NCBI GenBank assembly: GCA_017509685.1
Contig: JAFWPA010000062.1
Location: 1-49,180 of the forward strand
Direction: 5' to 3'
DNA: 49,180 nt
DNA from: Bacteroidales bacterium
Lineage (GTDB): Bacteria > Bacteroidota > Bacteroidia > Bacteroidales > UBA932
Part shown: positions 1 to 8,688 of the stretch, piece after piece
Layout of the letters: every line of letters starts with the position of its first letter
Numbering within the stretch: the stretch's first letter is position 1
Notes under the pieces: model-generated
Database searches by the model: none
Seen by the model: the letters and a program-made list of their open reading frames with translations, nothing else
What the model was told of the DNA's origin: nothing
Program-made: the position numbers and the translations under genes

Positions 1-800
1 GTGCCAGCCGAAAAGGCTATATGGTTTCCCTGGCCTACGACTACAACAACTCCATGGTGGCTCCGTACACCAAATCCTGGGGCGCCTCCGTGGCTGCCTA
101 CGGGGATATGGACGCCCTGCCGCTGTACCAGGAGATCCAGGTGGACATCAAGTCCATGCAAACCGTCTCCCTGTATGGAAAGATATCCAAAGTGCGCGCT
201 TCCCTGGGCGGCGTAACGGCAGAACAGGGCTACAGCCTGGGTGCCCAGGCCTACGGCTACCTGGCCGGTGGGCACTTCTATCCGTCCATCGACGCCACCG
301 CCGATTTCGGCTTCCTGCTGCCGATAGACCGCAACAACTCCCTGTGGCTGCGCACGGCGGGAGGACATAACTTCGGCGATCCGCAGACGGTATTCGGCAA
401 TACGTACTTCGGCGGCTTCCGCAACAACCGCGTGGATTACCGCAATGCGTTCCAGTACCGTACCGCCCTGGCTATGCCGGGAGCCGGCATCGATGCCATC
501 CAGGCACACTCCTACGCCAAGGCCACGGCCGAGCTGAACTTCCGGCCCATCCGCCTGAACGACTTCGGCGCCCTGGCCTGCTATCCCACCTGGATCCATT
601 GCTCCCTGTTTGGGATGGGCCTGTCGGCCTGGAATCCCGGACAGCCGCACCAGATGTACTACAGCGCGGGTGTCCAGGTTACCACGGAAATCGTGTTCCT
701 GAACTATCTCAAAACCACCCTTTCCATCGGCTATGGCCATCTGTTCGCCCCTAACGGCGTACACGGCAACGAAATCATGCTTTCCCTCAAACTCCTGTAA
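1..800 (+). CDS. Outer-membrane beta-barrel protein, C-terminal part (5' end outside window)
   Basis: The reading frame is open from base 3 to the TAA at 798-800, so the true start lies upstream. About 265 residues are visible. They alternate polar and hydrophobic residues in short stretches rich in Tyr, Phe and Gly, and end in a strand-like segment with a hydrophobic final residue (IMLSLKLL), as outer-membrane barrels do. A first in-frame Met occurs at 21, but it is inside the domain and is not a convincing start. The stop overlaps the next start by one base (TAATG), so the two genes are probably translated together. In Bacteroidetes such barrels often follow a beta-propeller or peptidase-like domain, which would be outside this window. 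I cannot assign a substrate. Confidence 0.6.
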   Translation, partial: ASRKGYMVSLAYDYNNSMVAPYTKSWGASVAAYGDMDALPLYQEIQVDIKSMQTVSLYGKISKVRASLGGVTAEQGYSLGAQAYGYLAGGHFYPSIDATADFGFLLPIDRNNSLWLRTAGGHNFGDPQTVFGNTYFGGFRNNRVDYRNAFQYRTALAMPGAGIDAIQAHSYAKATAELNFRPIRLNDFGALACYPTWIHCSLFGMGLSAWNPGQPHQMYYSAGVQVTTEIVFLNYLKTTLSIGYGHLFAPNGVHGNEIMLSLKLL

Positions 801-1846
801 TGTCTTTCGTAGCCGCCCTCCTTCCCGTCGTCATCTACATCCTTGTGGTGTATATGCTGGACAGCTTCGCACTTATCAGCGTCAAGCGTCTGCTCCTGCT
901 GGTGCTGTGCGGAATGGTGGCGGCCCTGGCCTGCTTCGGCCTTTTCAGTCTTACGGGCTCTTTTATCCCTGAAAGGGTGGCCGATTATGTAAATCCGGTG
1001 GTGGAGGAGCTGGTGAAAGGCCTTCCGCTGCTGTATCTGGCCCGCAATAAGAAGATGGTCTTTTTCATCGACAGCGTGATCTGCGGCGCGGCGGTGGGCG
1101 GCGGTTTTTCCATCCTGGAGAATCTGTTCTACCTGCTGCTGGGGGACCCGATGAGCATGGGCACCGTCCTGTTCCGGGGCCTTGAGGTAGCCCTCATCCA
1201 TATGGGCTGCAGCGCCCTGGTTGCCGCTGGACTGATGTTTGCCGTGCGCCTGGTGGAACGCCGCCGCTCCCGGCTGGAAATCAAGCGGAAGGATGTCTGG
1301 ATGACCGTTTTCCTGCTGGTGGCGGCCCCGGCCCTGCACGTTTTCCATAACGCCTTCCATTTCAACCCGCTCCTCCAGTTCCTCTTTGTGTTCGGTGTGA
1401 TGGGCGGCCTCCTGGTGTGGACGTACCAGTACGACGGCGATATGATTCACCGCTGGCTGGACAGGGGACTGGACAAGCAGATAGAACTGCTCCAGTCCAT
1501 CCGGGAAGGGAAGCTGGCGGAAATCAAAACCGGCGCCTACCTGCTTTCGGTGAAGGATTCCTTCCCGCCGGAGGTCTTTTTCGACCTCATCTGCTACGTG
1601 GAATTGAACATTGAACTGTCGGTGGCCGCCAAGAGCCGTTTCATGCTGCACGAGGCCGGACTGGCGCTGCCCATGGACGAGGAAGAGGCTGCGCTCATCC
1701 GTTCCCAGTACGAGGAATACCGGCAATTGGAGAAAAGGCTGGGGCAGAGCGCCCGGATGACCATCGCCCCCGTGGTGAAGTTTTATCCTGCCGATAAAAA
1801 GGCCCTGGAAGACCTTCTGGCTGAGTGCCGCGCTCCACGGCGTTAG
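800..1846 (+). CDS. PrsW-family intramembrane metalloprotease
   Basis: 348 residues with about eight hydrophobic segments in the first 220 residues, then a soluble C-terminal part rich in charged residues. The PrsW family signatures are present in order: paired Glu at 69-70 (VEELVKG), Glu-Asn at 107-108 within FSILENLF, His134, and His180/His183 in LHVFHN. Characterised PrsW proteins cleave membrane proteins such as anti-sigma factors (family knowledge). The substrate here is unknown. The extra 120-residue cytoplasmic tail is not part of the protease core. The start codon overlaps the stop of the upstream barrel gene, so the two are likely co-expressed, which may hint at an envelope-stress role (inference). 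Confidence 0.85.
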   Translation: MSFVAALLPVVIYILVVYMLDSFALISVKRLLLLVLCGMVAALACFGLFSLTGSFIPERVADYVNPVVEELVKGLPLLYLARNKKMVFFIDSVICGAAVGGGFSILENLFYLLLGDPMSMGTVLFRGLEVALIHMGCSALVAAGLMFAVRLVERRRSRLEIKRKDVWMTVFLLVAAPALHVFHNAFHFNPLLQFLFVFGVMGGLLVWTYQYDGDMIHRWLDRGLDKQIELLQSIREGKLAEIKTGAYLLSVKDSFPPEVFFDLICYVELNIELSVAAKSRFMLHEAGLALPMDEEEAALIRSQYEEYRQLEKRLGQSARMTIAPVVKFYPADKKALEDLLAECRAPRR

Positions 1847-1851
1847 TTTCG

Positions 1852-1883
1852 TTTGCATTTATGGACACATTTTACGATATTTG
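1852..1883 (+). promoter_or_regulatory. Candidate promoter of the membrane AraC-type regulator
   Basis: TTTG at 1852-1855, a 20-base spacer and GATATTTG at 1876-1883, compared with the Bacteroidetes consensus TTTG-N19-21-TAnnTTTG. The -7 box has one mismatch, at its first base. It ends 8 bases before the ATG at 1892, so the transcript would have almost no leader. It lies just after the stop of the protease gene and would separate the regulator from it. Confidence 0.45.
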
Positions 1884-1891
1884 TGTTCATT

Positions 1892-2974
1892 ATGGTGTAT
1901 TCCTTTCAGGAACTGTTGCTTAGCGTATCACTGGCGGTGTATGTAGCCGTCTGCGTGGTGGTGGGCGTTGTCCGCTGGGGCCACAAATGCGAGCCCTATG
2001 CCAAGCACCTGGATTACTATTATCCCGGCTGGCGGGCGCTGGCCCTGAGCGCCCTGTCCAACCTGTCGCTTACGCCGGTCATTTTCCTGCCCGGTGAGGC
2101 CGATGCCATCCTGCAGCTTCGCATGACGCTTATTCTGGCATCTCCTTTCCTGTGTTCCGTACTCATTTTCAGTTATTTCGGAAGAGTACTCCAGGTTTCG
2201 TGGTGGCGCAAGCCCATCTATGCGATGAGCGTGTCCTATGTGGTAATGGAGGTCATCGCCCTGGTGTGTACGCTGCTGCCGGGAACGCAGATGCAGGGCG
2301 CCTTCCTGCGCTGGTATTTCATTGCCGGCGGCATCCTGGCCCTCCTTTACCTGCTTAGCCTGATCCTGGCCCTCCGGATGATCATCCGGCCGCTCGCCCG
2401 TTTCTCGGAAGAGAGTTTCTCCAACCCCGACGACTTCCCCGAGCAATATGCCAAGTCGCTGATTTACATCCCGTTCCTGCACTTGGTGATGAGCTGGAGT
2501 ACCACGTTCAACGGCCATGTTCCGGCCCTTTCCTTCGGTCTCTTCATGCTGTCTGTCCTCACCGTGATTATCCTGCTGGGAGCCCTCTCTCCCCACCGCG
2601 CCCTGGAAGTGGAGCGCCTGGAGACGGAACTCATTGCCAATGAAGAGACATCGGCCAAGGACGATACTTTGTCGGCCGAGGGGAAAGACGCCATCCTGCA
2701 GGCCATCCGCAAGCGGGTGGAAGAGGAGCAGGCCTTCCTGGACAACCACCTTACCCTGGGCAAGCTGTCACAGGACTGCGGGTACAACCGGACCTATGTC
2801 TCGGTGGTGCTGAACGAGACCCTGGGCGGCTTTTTCAACTACGTGAACCGATGTCGCCTGCAGTATGCCGAGGCCTACAGACAGGAGAATCCCAAGGCCG
2901 ATGTAGACGAGATATCCCTGAATTCCGGCTTCAACAGCCGCCAGTCTTACTACAACGCCCGCAAGCGTTTATAG
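1892..2974 (+). CDS. Membrane-anchored AraC-family transcriptional regulator
   Basis: 360 residues from the ATG at 1892. An alternative TTG at 1853 would add 13 residues but overlaps the likely promoter, so I prefer the ATG. Residues 1 to about 230 hold roughly seven hydrophobic segments. A charged linker follows. Residues about 287-360 form an AraC/XylS-type double helix-turn-helix (LTLGKLSQDCGYNRTY ... ISLNSGFNSRQSYY), ending right at the C-terminus. This puts a DNA-binding domain on the cytoplasmic side of a membrane sensor, a design common in Bacteroidetes. No ligand can be inferred. Neighbours are the PrsW protease upstream and cysS downstream, with cysS having its own promoter. The second HTH is short but complete in outline. 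Confidence 0.85.
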   Translation: MVYSFQELLLSVSLAVYVAVCVVVGVVRWGHKCEPYAKHLDYYYPGWRALALSALSNLSLTPVIFLPGEADAILQLRMTLILASPFLCSVLIFSYFGRVLQVSWWRKPIYAMSVSYVVMEVIALVCTLLPGTQMQGAFLRWYFIAGGILALLYLLSLILALRMIIRPLARFSEESFSNPDDFPEQYAKSLIYIPFLHLVMSWSTTFNGHVPALSFGLFMLSVLTVIILLGALSPHRALEVERLETELIANEETSAKDDTLSAEGKDAILQAIRKRVEEEQAFLDNHLTLGKLSQDCGYNRTYVSVVLNETLGGFFNYVNRCRLQYAEAYRQENPKADVDEISLNSGFNSRQSYYNARKRL

Positions 2975-2984
2975 TAAAAATACG

Positions 2985-2992
2985 TATATTTG
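2985..2992 (+). promoter_or_regulatory. Promoter -7 box for cysS
   Basis: TATATTTG matches the Bacteroidetes -7 consensus TAnnTTTG exactly. It lies 24 bases before the cysS ATG at 3017. No clean TTTG -33 box is visible at 19-21 bases upstream, only TTTA at 2968-2971, which is too close. Confidence 0.6.
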
Positions 2993-3016
2993 CACGACAG
3001 ACTCCGACCCATTATC

Positions 3017-4465
3017 ATGAGAACATTATATCTGACCAATACCCTTACCCGCAATAAGGAAGTTTTCAAACCCATCCACGAAGGCCGCGTGGGCATGTAT
3101 GTGTGCGGCCCCACCGTTTACGGAGACGCCCATCTGGGCCACGCCCGTCCGGGCGTCACCTATGATGTGCTGTTCCGCCTGCTGCAGTATTTGGGCTATA
3201 AGGTGCGCTATGTGCGCAATATCACCGACGTAGGCCACCTGGAGCACGACGCCGATGAAGGCGAGGACAAGATTGCCAAGAAGGCCCGCCTGGAACAGCT
3301 GGAGCCCATGGAGGTGGTGCAGTACTATACCGAACGCTACCACGAGGCCATGCGTCTGCTGAACGTGCAGTCTCCTTCCATCGAGCCCCGCGCCAGCGGC
3401 CACATCATCGAACAGATAGAGACCGTAAAGAAGATCCTGGCGGCCGGTTATGCCTATGAGAGCAACGGCAGCGTGTACTTCGACGTCCAGAAATACAACC
3501 GGGACCACAACTACGGCGTACTCAGCGGCCGTACGCTGGAGGCCACGCTGGAAGGTACCCGCACGCTGGACGGCCAGGGAGACAAGCGCGCCCCCTACGA
3601 CTTTGCCATCTGGAAGAAGGCCGAGCCGCAGCATATCATGCGCTGGCCCAGCCCCTGGGGAGACGGTTTCCCCGGCTGGCACCTGGAGTGCTCTGTAATG
3701 GGCGAAAAATACCTGGGTCAGGAGTTCGATATCCACGGCGGCGGCATGGACCTGATGTTCCCGCACCACGAATGCGAGATTGCCCAGAATGTGGCCTCCC
3801 GCGGCACGCAGGGCGTGCACTACTGGGTGCACAACAACATGATCACCATCAACGGCCAGAAGATGGGCAAGTCCCTGGGGAACTTCATCACCCTGCAGGA
3901 ACTGTTCAAGACCTACAGCCCCATGACCATCCGCTTCTTCATCCTGCAGGCCCATTACCGCAGCACCCTGGACTTCTCCAACGACGCCCTCGCTGCCGCC
4001 GAAAAGGGATACAAGCGGCTGATGGCCGCCTGGCGTGAGATTGCAAGCCAGGTTGGCAATGAACCCGCCCATGACGTCAAACCCTCCCAGGCCGTAGAAG
4101 CCATCCGTGAAGCCGTGCTGGACGCTCTGTGCGACGACCTCAACACCCCCATCGCCATCGCCCACCTGTTCGATGCCGCCAAACTGATCAACGGCGGTAC
4201 CCTACCCGAAAAGGACAAAGTGGCCATGAAGCAGCTGTTCGACGAAATCGTGGGCGGCGTGCTGGGCCTCAAGGACGAAGAAGCCGGCGCTTCCGGCAAG
4301 GCCGAAAAAGCCCTGGAAGGCGTGATGCAGCTGGTGCTGGACGCCCGCAAGAAGGCCCGCGAGGAAAAGAACTGGGCCGAGAGCGACCGCATCCGCGATA
4401 CTCTGGCCGCCTTCGGCATCGCCGTCAAGGATACCAAGGACGGCGCCACCTGGACATTGGAATAG
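3017..4465 (+). CDS. cysS: Cysteinyl-tRNA synthetase
   Basis: 482 residues, the usual length. A class I synthetase that charges tRNA-Cys. Signature HLGH (HIGH) lies at 39-42 and KMGKS (KMSKS) at 282-286. The zinc ligands expected for CysRS are in place: Cys30 in [10 protein letters not shown], Cys225 in WHLECS, His250 and Glu254 in [10 protein letters not shown]. The start is set by the ATG at 3017. A longer frame opening with TTG at 2990 would begin inside the -7 box and is rejected. The stop is one base before the exonuclease III start, so cysS leads a short run with the next two genes. Confidence 0.98.
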   Translation: MRTLYLTNTLTRNKEVFKPIHEGRVGMYVCGPTVYGDAHLGHARPGVTYDVLFRLLQYLGYKVRYVRNITDVGHLEHDADEGEDKIAKKARLEQLEPMEVVQYYTERYHEAMRLLNVQSPSIEPRASGHIIEQIETVKKILAAGYAYESNGSVYFDVQKYNRDHNYGVLSGRTLEATLEGTRTLDGQGDKRAPYDFAIWKKAEPQHIMRWPSPWGDGFPGWHLECSVMGEKYLGQEFDIHGGGMDLMFPHHECEIAQNVASRGTQGVHYWVHNNMITINGQKMGKSLGNFITLQELFKTYSPMTIRFFILQAHYRSTLDFSNDALAAAEKGYKRLMAAWREIASQVGNEPAHDVKPSQAVEAIREAVLDALCDDLNTPIAIAHLFDAAKLINGGTLPEKDKVAMKQLFDEIVGGVLGLKDEEAGASGKAEKALEGVMQLVLDARKKAREEKNWAESDRIRDTLAAFGIAVKDTKDGATWTLE

Positions 4466-4466
4466 T

Positions 4467-5216
4467 ATGAAATTCATCTCCTGGAACGTAAATGGCCTGC
4501 GGGCCGTGGCGGGCAAAGGCTTCGCCGACATCTTTGTGGAACTGGATGCAGACTTCTTCTGCCTGCAGGAGACCAAGATGCAGGCCGGTCAGCTGGACCT
4601 GGAGTTTCCGGGATATCAGTCCTACTGGAATTATGCCGACAAGAAGGGCTATTCCGGTACGGCCGTTTATACCAGACACACGCCGCTTTCCGTGCGGTAC
4701 GGCATGGGCGTGGACGAGCACGACCACGAGGGCCGGCTCATCACCCTGGAATATGAAAAGTTCTTCCTGGTGTGCGCCTATGTTCCCAATTCCCAGGATG
4801 GGCTGAAAAGGCTGGATTACCGGATGCGCTGGGAGGACGACCTGCGCGCGTATTTATCGGCCCTCCCTAAACCCGTCATCTACTGCGGAGACCTCAATGT
4901 GGCGCACGAGGAGATAGACCTGAAGAACCCTTCTACCAATCACTTCAACGCCGGCTTCTCTGACGAAGAGCGCGGAAAGTTCTCCCAGCTCCTGGCCGCC
5001 GGTTTCGTGGATTCCTGGCGCTTCCAGCATCCGGAAGAGGTGAAGTATTCCTGGTGGAGCTACCGGATGAATGCCCGGGAGCGGAACGCCGGTTGGCGCA
5101 TCGACTACTTTGTGCTGTCCGAATCCCTGAAGGACGCCATCGTTTCCACGGAGATCCACAATGAGATCTTCGGCTCCGACCATTGCCCCATCGAGCTTGT
5201 AACGAACTTATCATAG
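4467..5216 (+). CDS. xth: Exodeoxyribonuclease III (AP endonuclease)
   Basis: 249 residues, typical of the ExoIII/XthA family. It cuts the backbone at abasic sites in base-excision repair and has 3'-5' exonuclease and 3'-phosphatase activity (family knowledge). Visible motifs: WNVNGLRA with Asn7, LQETK with metal-binding Glu35, the GDLNVAHEEIDL motif, WRIDYF, and the C-terminal GSDHCPI with the catalytic Asp-His pair. The start follows the cysS stop by one base, and the stop at 5214-5216 is two bases before the next ATG, so it is transcribed with cysS. Confidence 0.96.
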   Translation: MKFISWNVNGLRAVAGKGFADIFVELDADFFCLQETKMQAGQLDLEFPGYQSYWNYADKKGYSGTAVYTRHTPLSVRYGMGVDEHDHEGRLITLEYEKFFLVCAYVPNSQDGLKRLDYRMRWEDDLRAYLSALPKPVIYCGDLNVAHEEIDLKNPSTNHFNAGFSDEERGKFSQLLAAGFVDSWRFQHPEEVKYSWWSYRMNARERNAGWRIDYFVLSESLKDAIVSTEIHNEIFGSDHCPIELVTNLS

Positions 5217-5218
5217 CC

Positions 5219-6244
5219 ATGCTTTCCTTTACCTGTGACTACAACGAAGGCGCTCATCCCCTTATCCTGGAGCGTCTTGTAGCTGTTAATCTGCAGCAGG
5301 AACCCGGCTACGGGGCCGATGGTTTTACCGCATCGGCCAAAGCCCGCATCCGCGAAGCCTGCGGCTGCCCTTCGGCCGAAGTTTTCCTGCTCACCGGAGG
5401 CACGCAGACCAATTCTACCGTCATCGCCACGATGCTCCGGGACTACCAGGGCGTGGTGGCGGCCACCACGGGCCACATCGCCGTGCACGAGGCCGGCGCC
5501 GTGGAGTACACCGGCCACAAGGTGCTCACCCTCCCTTCCCGGCAGGGGAAGATGTGCGCCGCAGACCTGTCGGCCTTCCTGGAAGGTTTCTATGCCGATG
5601 GTTCCTTCGACCATATGGTGTTCCCCGGGATGGTGTACATCTCCTTCCCCACAGAGTACGGTACGCTGTATTCCCGGGAGGAACTGTCGGCCATATACGC
5701 GGTTTGCGGGCAGTATCAGCTGCCGCTGTTCGTGGATGGCGCACGCCTGGGTTATGGGCTCACCAGCCCTGCCTGTGACATCACGCTGCCGGAACTGGCA
5801 CAACTGTGCGATGTGTTTACCATCGGCGGCACCAAAGTGGGCGCCCTCTGCGGGGAAGCCGTGGTATTCCCTTCCGGAAAAGCCCCGGAGCACTTCTTTA
5901 CCATGGTCAAGCAGCACGGTGCATTGCTGGCAAAAGGCCGCCTCACAGGCATCCAGTTCGATGTCCTGTTCACGGACGGGCTGTATTTTAAGATTGCCCA
6001 AAACGCCATTGACCGGGCCATGGAACTCAAGGCCCTGTTTGTGTCCAAAGGCTATGACCTGTTCCTGGATTCTCCCACCAACCAGCAGTTCGTGCTGCTG
6101 GACGCCGCCGCCATGGCCCGCCTGGAAGGCAAGGTGGCTTACGAGGTATGGGAAAAACGGCCCGACGGCCGTTCGGTGGTACGTTTTGCCACCAGCTGGG
6201 CCACTACGCCGGAGCAGATAGAAACCCTGGCAAAACTCCTGTAA
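5219..6244 (+). CDS. Low-specificity threonine aldolase / beta-eliminating lyase (PLP enzyme)
   Basis: 341 residues from the ATG at 5219. A longer frame from 5183 would overlap the exonuclease gene and lacks family similarity. This is a fold-type I PLP protein of the beta-eliminating lyase/threonine aldolase group, which splits L-threonine or L-allo-threonine to glycine and acetaldehyde. Expected residues are visible: the phosphate-binding segment LTGGTQTN (59-66), His86/His90 near the ring, Asp173 and Arg176 in VDGARLG, and the Schiff-base Lys206 in IGGTKVGA. Other activities in this group, such as alanine or phenylserine cleavage, cannot be ruled out. It is the third gene of the cysS run. 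Confidence 0.9.
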   Translation: MLSFTCDYNEGAHPLILERLVAVNLQQEPGYGADGFTASAKARIREACGCPSAEVFLLTGGTQTNSTVIATMLRDYQGVVAATTGHIAVHEAGAVEYTGHKVLTLPSRQGKMCAADLSAFLEGFYADGSFDHMVFPGMVYISFPTEYGTLYSREELSAIYAVCGQYQLPLFVDGARLGYGLTSPACDITLPELAQLCDVFTIGGTKVGALCGEAVVFPSGKAPEHFFTMVKQHGALLAKGRLTGIQFDVLFTDGLYFKIAQNAIDRAMELKALFVSKGYDLFLDSPTNQQFVLLDAAAMARLEGKVAYEVWEKRPDGRSVVRFATSWATTPEQIETLAKLL

Positions 6245-6265
6245 TAACCGATAACCCTTTCCGAT

Positions 6266-6958
6266 ATGAAACGTTTTTCCATCCTGCTCATGGCCCTGGC
6301 CACCCTCATCTCTTGTGATGAGTTACAAAAATATATGAATGGTAAAGGGGAAGATGACGAAAACAGCCCCGACAAGGGGAAAATTGAGTTTCCGGACGGC
6401 GCCGGTGTCCAGCTGGATGACCAGGGAAAAGGTTCCCTGCGTATAGTTGCCACTCACTACTGGAGCGCCAACCTGGACGGGCACGGCACGGATACGTCCT
6501 GGCTTACCATGGAACCTATGTCGGCCGAGGAAGGAGGGGAGTACACCCTGCAGTTCACGGCCGATGGCCAGCCCACCAACGGCCAGTCCCGTGGCGTGGA
6601 GGTGATTATCAAGGTGGGAACGGAGCATAAGTTCCGCTTCAACGTGGACCAGGGCGGCCAAGGCGGCCAGGTCTATATTTCCTCCGTGTCTCTGAATCCT
6701 GCCGGCCCTTTGAACATGAAGGTGGGTGACCATGTAGAGGTGTACGCTTCTTACCTGCCGGAAAATGCCACAATGACAAATCTTCGTTGGGACAAGCCCG
6801 ACGGAACGGACACCTTTGACATTGTTTCCAATAACCCGTTACAGGCCACCATCCACGCTATGAGACCCGGCAGTGCTACCATTACGGTCAAGGCCCCAAC
6901 CCCCGACGGCCAGAATAACGGCCCCCAGGCCACGCTGGATGTAACCGTGACGGAGTAA
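6266..6958 (+). CDS. Lipoprotein with Ig-like domains
   Basis: 230 residues. It starts with a lipoprotein signal (MKRFSILLMALATLISC, lipobox LISC with Cys17). The Cys is followed by Asp-Glu, an acidic stretch that in Bacteroidetes favours export to the cell surface (inference). After a charged linker come two beta-rich parts: residues about 36-135, which resemble a BACON-like domain, and about 140-230, which resemble a bacterial Ig-like (Big_2) domain (ISSVSLNPAGPLNMKVGD ... GSATITVKA). These domains typically hold surface proteins together or bind carbohydrate. No catalytic motif is visible. It is 21 bases after the aldolase gene and may be transcribed with it. No specific function can be assigned. 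Confidence 0.75.
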   Translation: MKRFSILLMALATLISCDELQKYMNGKGEDDENSPDKGKIEFPDGAGVQLDDQGKGSLRIVATHYWSANLDGHGTDTSWLTMEPMSAEEGGEYTLQFTADGQPTNGQSRGVEVIIKVGTEHKFRFNVDQGGQGGQVYISSVSLNPAGPLNMKVGDHVEVYASYLPENATMTNLRWDKPDGTDTFDIVSNNPLQATIHAMRPGSATITVKAPTPDGQNNGPQATLDVTVTE

Positions 6959-6978
6959 AAACCCAAGCACTTGAATTG

Positions 6979-7016
6979 TTAGGAAGGCGGAAGTGCCTTC
7001 CCTTCCATCTTCTGCA
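6979..7016. repeat. Short GGAAGG/CCTTCC palindromic repeat, copy 1
   Basis: Follows the lipoprotein gene and can fold as a hairpin of GGAAGG and CCTTCC arms. A related copy is at 10952-10995. In the two copies the core AGTGCCTTCCC has the same orientation, but the flanking arms (one ending CTTCTGCATAG, the other a CGGAAGG/CTTCCGCC arm) are exchanged. It runs into the larger repeat starting at 7021 and may help end transcription. Confidence 0.5.
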
Positions 7017-7020
7017 TAGT

Positions 7021-7118
7021 GCAACCTGTAACGCGCTTTTGGGCCTTTTCCGCGTTATCGGTTGCATCGGTATGTAAGCAATAACGCACTTTTACGGGAA
7101 AAGTGCGTTATACGTTGC
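7021..7118 (+). repeat. Intergenic hairpin repeat, family 1, copy 1
   Basis: About 98 bases between convergent genes. It contains a perfect 13-bp stem with a 5-base loop at 7081-7111 (ATAACGCACTTTT and its complement), preceded by an imperfect palindrome, TAACGCGC to GCGTTA, at 7029-7057. The outer ends GCAAC and GTTGC also pair. An inverted copy lies at 25310-25409, likewise between convergent genes. It probably acts as a two-way transcription end or an mRNA 3' hairpin (inference). Confidence 0.8.
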
Positions 7119-7145
7119 AGAAGGTCTTAAGAGGCTAGAGACCCC

Positions 7146-7619
7146 TTACTGCGTCAGCTGATACACGCCCACGCCCAGCAAGGAGGCAGTGAGCATAATG
7201 GCACCGGCCAGGAGAACGCCTCCCAGGGCGGCCAGGGTGCTTTTCTTGAAATCCATATTCAGGATACTGGCGGCCAGCATACCCGTCCAGGCGCCCGTGC
7301 CCGGCAGCGGAATGCCCACGAACAGGAACAGGGCCCAGTAGAGGCCTTTTCCGGCTTTTGCCTCCAGTTTCCGGCCGCCTTTTTCACCCTTTTCCAGACA
7401 CCAGGTGAAGAACTTGTCTATCACGGGCTTGTCCTTTCCCCATTCCAGCACCTTGCGGGCGAACAGGAAGATGATGGGGACGGGAACCATATTGCCGATG
7501 ACCGCCACAATGATGGAAGGAATCAGGGGAAGTCCCCAGATAACGGCATAAGGGATGGCGCCGCGGATTTCGATGAGCGGCACCATGGCGATAAGGAAGA
7601 CCCAGATATACTTTTTCAT
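7146..7619 (-). CDS. Small multidrug-export-like membrane protein (COG2426 / Sm_multidrug_ex)
   Basis: 157 residues from the ATG at 7619. A longer frame reaching 7802 overlaps the kinase gene and does not encode the family. The protein has about four hydrophobic segments. It carries the features of the small multi-drug export family: an N-terminal helix followed by IEIRGAIPYAV (residues 18-28), then a helix with P-V-P (NMVPVPIIFLFARKVLE), a positively charged cytoplasmic loop, and IPLPGTGAWTG before the last helices. The biochemical role of this family is poorly established despite its name. It starts 4 bases after the PfkB kinase stop, so the two are in one transcript. Confidence 0.8.
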   Translation of the reverse strand: MKKYIWVFLIAMVPLIEIRGAIPYAVIWGLPLIPSIIVAVIGNMVPVPIIFLFARKVLEWGKDKPVIDKFFTWCLEKGEKGGRKLEAKAGKGLYWALFLFVGIPLPGTGAWTGMLAASILNMDFKKSTLAALGGVLLAGAIMLTASLLGVGVYQLTQ

Positions 7620-7623
7620 GGGA

Positions 7624-8622
7624 TTATGCAGGTTGGTTAGCGGCGATGAGGGCCTTGATTTCCTCTTTGGCGGTGCGCCAGCGGGGGATGTCAATCTTGG
7701 TGCCGATGACTTCCACCACCTTGGCGGCGATGATGGAGCCCACTTCTCCGCAGACGCGCAGCGGCATCCCCAGGGAATGGGCATAGAGGAAGCCGGCGGC
7801 ATAGGTGTCTCCGGCGCCGGTGGCGTCGATGGGGGTGGCAGGCCAGGGCTCTATGAAGTGGTATTCGTCGCCGGACTTGATCATGGAACCGGCCTTGCCT
7901 ACTTTCACCACGGCAATCTTGGCGTGTTTGGCCAGTTCGTCAATGGCCTGGCGGGGTTCCATCTTGGTGAAGGCCTTGGCCTCGGACTCGTTGGCAAAGA
8001 CAATGTCCACGTAGTTCTCCACCAGGTTGTGGAAGAATGCGTCGTTGGATTCCACCACATTATAGGAGGCCATGTCGATGGAGATGATGCAACCGGCCTG
8101 TTTGGCCAGGCGGGCCGCCTTGGAGATGAGTTCCTGGTTCTGCACCAGGTAGCCTTCAATGTGGAAGTAGTCGTAGCCCTGGAACTGTTCCAGGCTCAAA
8201 TCGTCCGGGCCCAGTTCCAGCGTGGCGCCCATATAGTCGGCAAAGGTGCGCTCTGCGTTGGCGCCGGTGATGAACACCATGCACCGGCCGCTGGATTTCT
8301 GGCTGTAGAGCATCTGGGCCTTTACGCCGTACTGCTCCATGGTGCTCTTGAACAGATTGCCCAGGTCGTCGTTGCCTATCTTGCCCAGGAATCCCGACGG
8401 CATCCCGAAGATGGCTGTGCAGGTGATGGTGTTGGCTGCGCTGCCGCCCGGAACGTATTTTACGCCGTATCCCTTGAGCACTTCCCAGATGCGGTCTCCG
8501 GTTTCCATGTCCACGTGCTGCATACTGCCCAGCGGAAGGTGAAACTGTTTGAGGAGGCTGTCGTCCGGAAGGACGGCCAGGATGTCGGTAAGCGCATTGC
8601 CGATACCAAGGATGGATTTCAT
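7624..8622 (-). CDS. PfkB-family carbohydrate/nucleoside kinase (adenosine-kinase-like)
   Basis: 332 residues, the usual size for the ribokinase/PfkB fold. The N-terminal glycine motif GGSAANT (59-65) and the C-terminal signature DATGAGDTYAAGF (about 267-279, catalytic base Asp272) are both intact. The start of the protein (ILGIGNALTDILA) and the overall length fit the adenosine-kinase-like subgroup found in Bacteroidetes, but ribose or fructose derivatives remain possible. It phosphorylates a sugar or nucleoside hydroxyl with ATP. It is the first gene of a two-gene minus-strand unit, read from a promoter shared back to back with the YbhN-type gene. Confidence 0.88.
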   Translation of the reverse strand: MKSILGIGNALTDILAVLPDDSLLKQFHLPLGSMQHVDMETGDRIWEVLKGYGVKYVPGGSAANTITCTAIFGMPSGFLGKIGNDDLGNLFKSTMEQYGVKAQMLYSQKSSGRCMVFITGANAERTFADYMGATLELGPDDLSLEQFQGYDYFHIEGYLVQNQELISKAARLAKQAGCIISIDMASYNVVESNDAFFHNLVENYVDIVFANESEAKAFTKMEPRQAIDELAKHAKIAVVKVGKAGSMIKSGDEYHFIEPWPATPIDATGAGDTYAAGFLYAHSLGMPLRVCGEVGSIIAAKVVEVIGTKIDIPRWRTAKEEIKALIAANQPA

Positions 8623-8642
8623 AGGGCGATAGGATTAACATA

Positions 8643-8650
8643 CAAAAATA
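8643..8650 (-). promoter_or_regulatory. Promoter -7 box for the PfkB kinase gene
   Basis: On the minus strand the bases read TATTTTTG, an exact TAnnTTTG match, 20 bases before the ATG at 8622. No perfect -33 box was found. It lies back to back with the plus-strand box at 8674-8681. Confidence 0.55.
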
Positions 8651-8673
8651 ACCAATATTTGCGGAAAAACCAT

Positions 8674-8681
8674 TACCTTTG
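8674..8681 (+). promoter_or_regulatory. Promoter -7 box for the YbhN-type gene
   Basis: TACCTTTG matches TAnnTTTG exactly and ends 7 bases before the ATG at 8689, implying a leaderless or nearly leaderless message. An upstream TTTG at 8658-8661 is only 12 bases away, too close for the standard -33 spacing. Confidence 0.55.
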
Positions 8682-8688
8682 TTATGGT

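Noticed and set aside
1853-1891. TTG start giving 13 extra residues on the AraC regulator
   Set aside because: It would overlap the candidate promoter, and the ATG at 1892 is available. Not fully excluded.
7555-8688. A 378-codon extension upstream of the YbhN-type gene
   Set aside because: It is the antisense of the PfkB kinase gene and lies upstream of the promoter box; the membrane protein begins at 8689.
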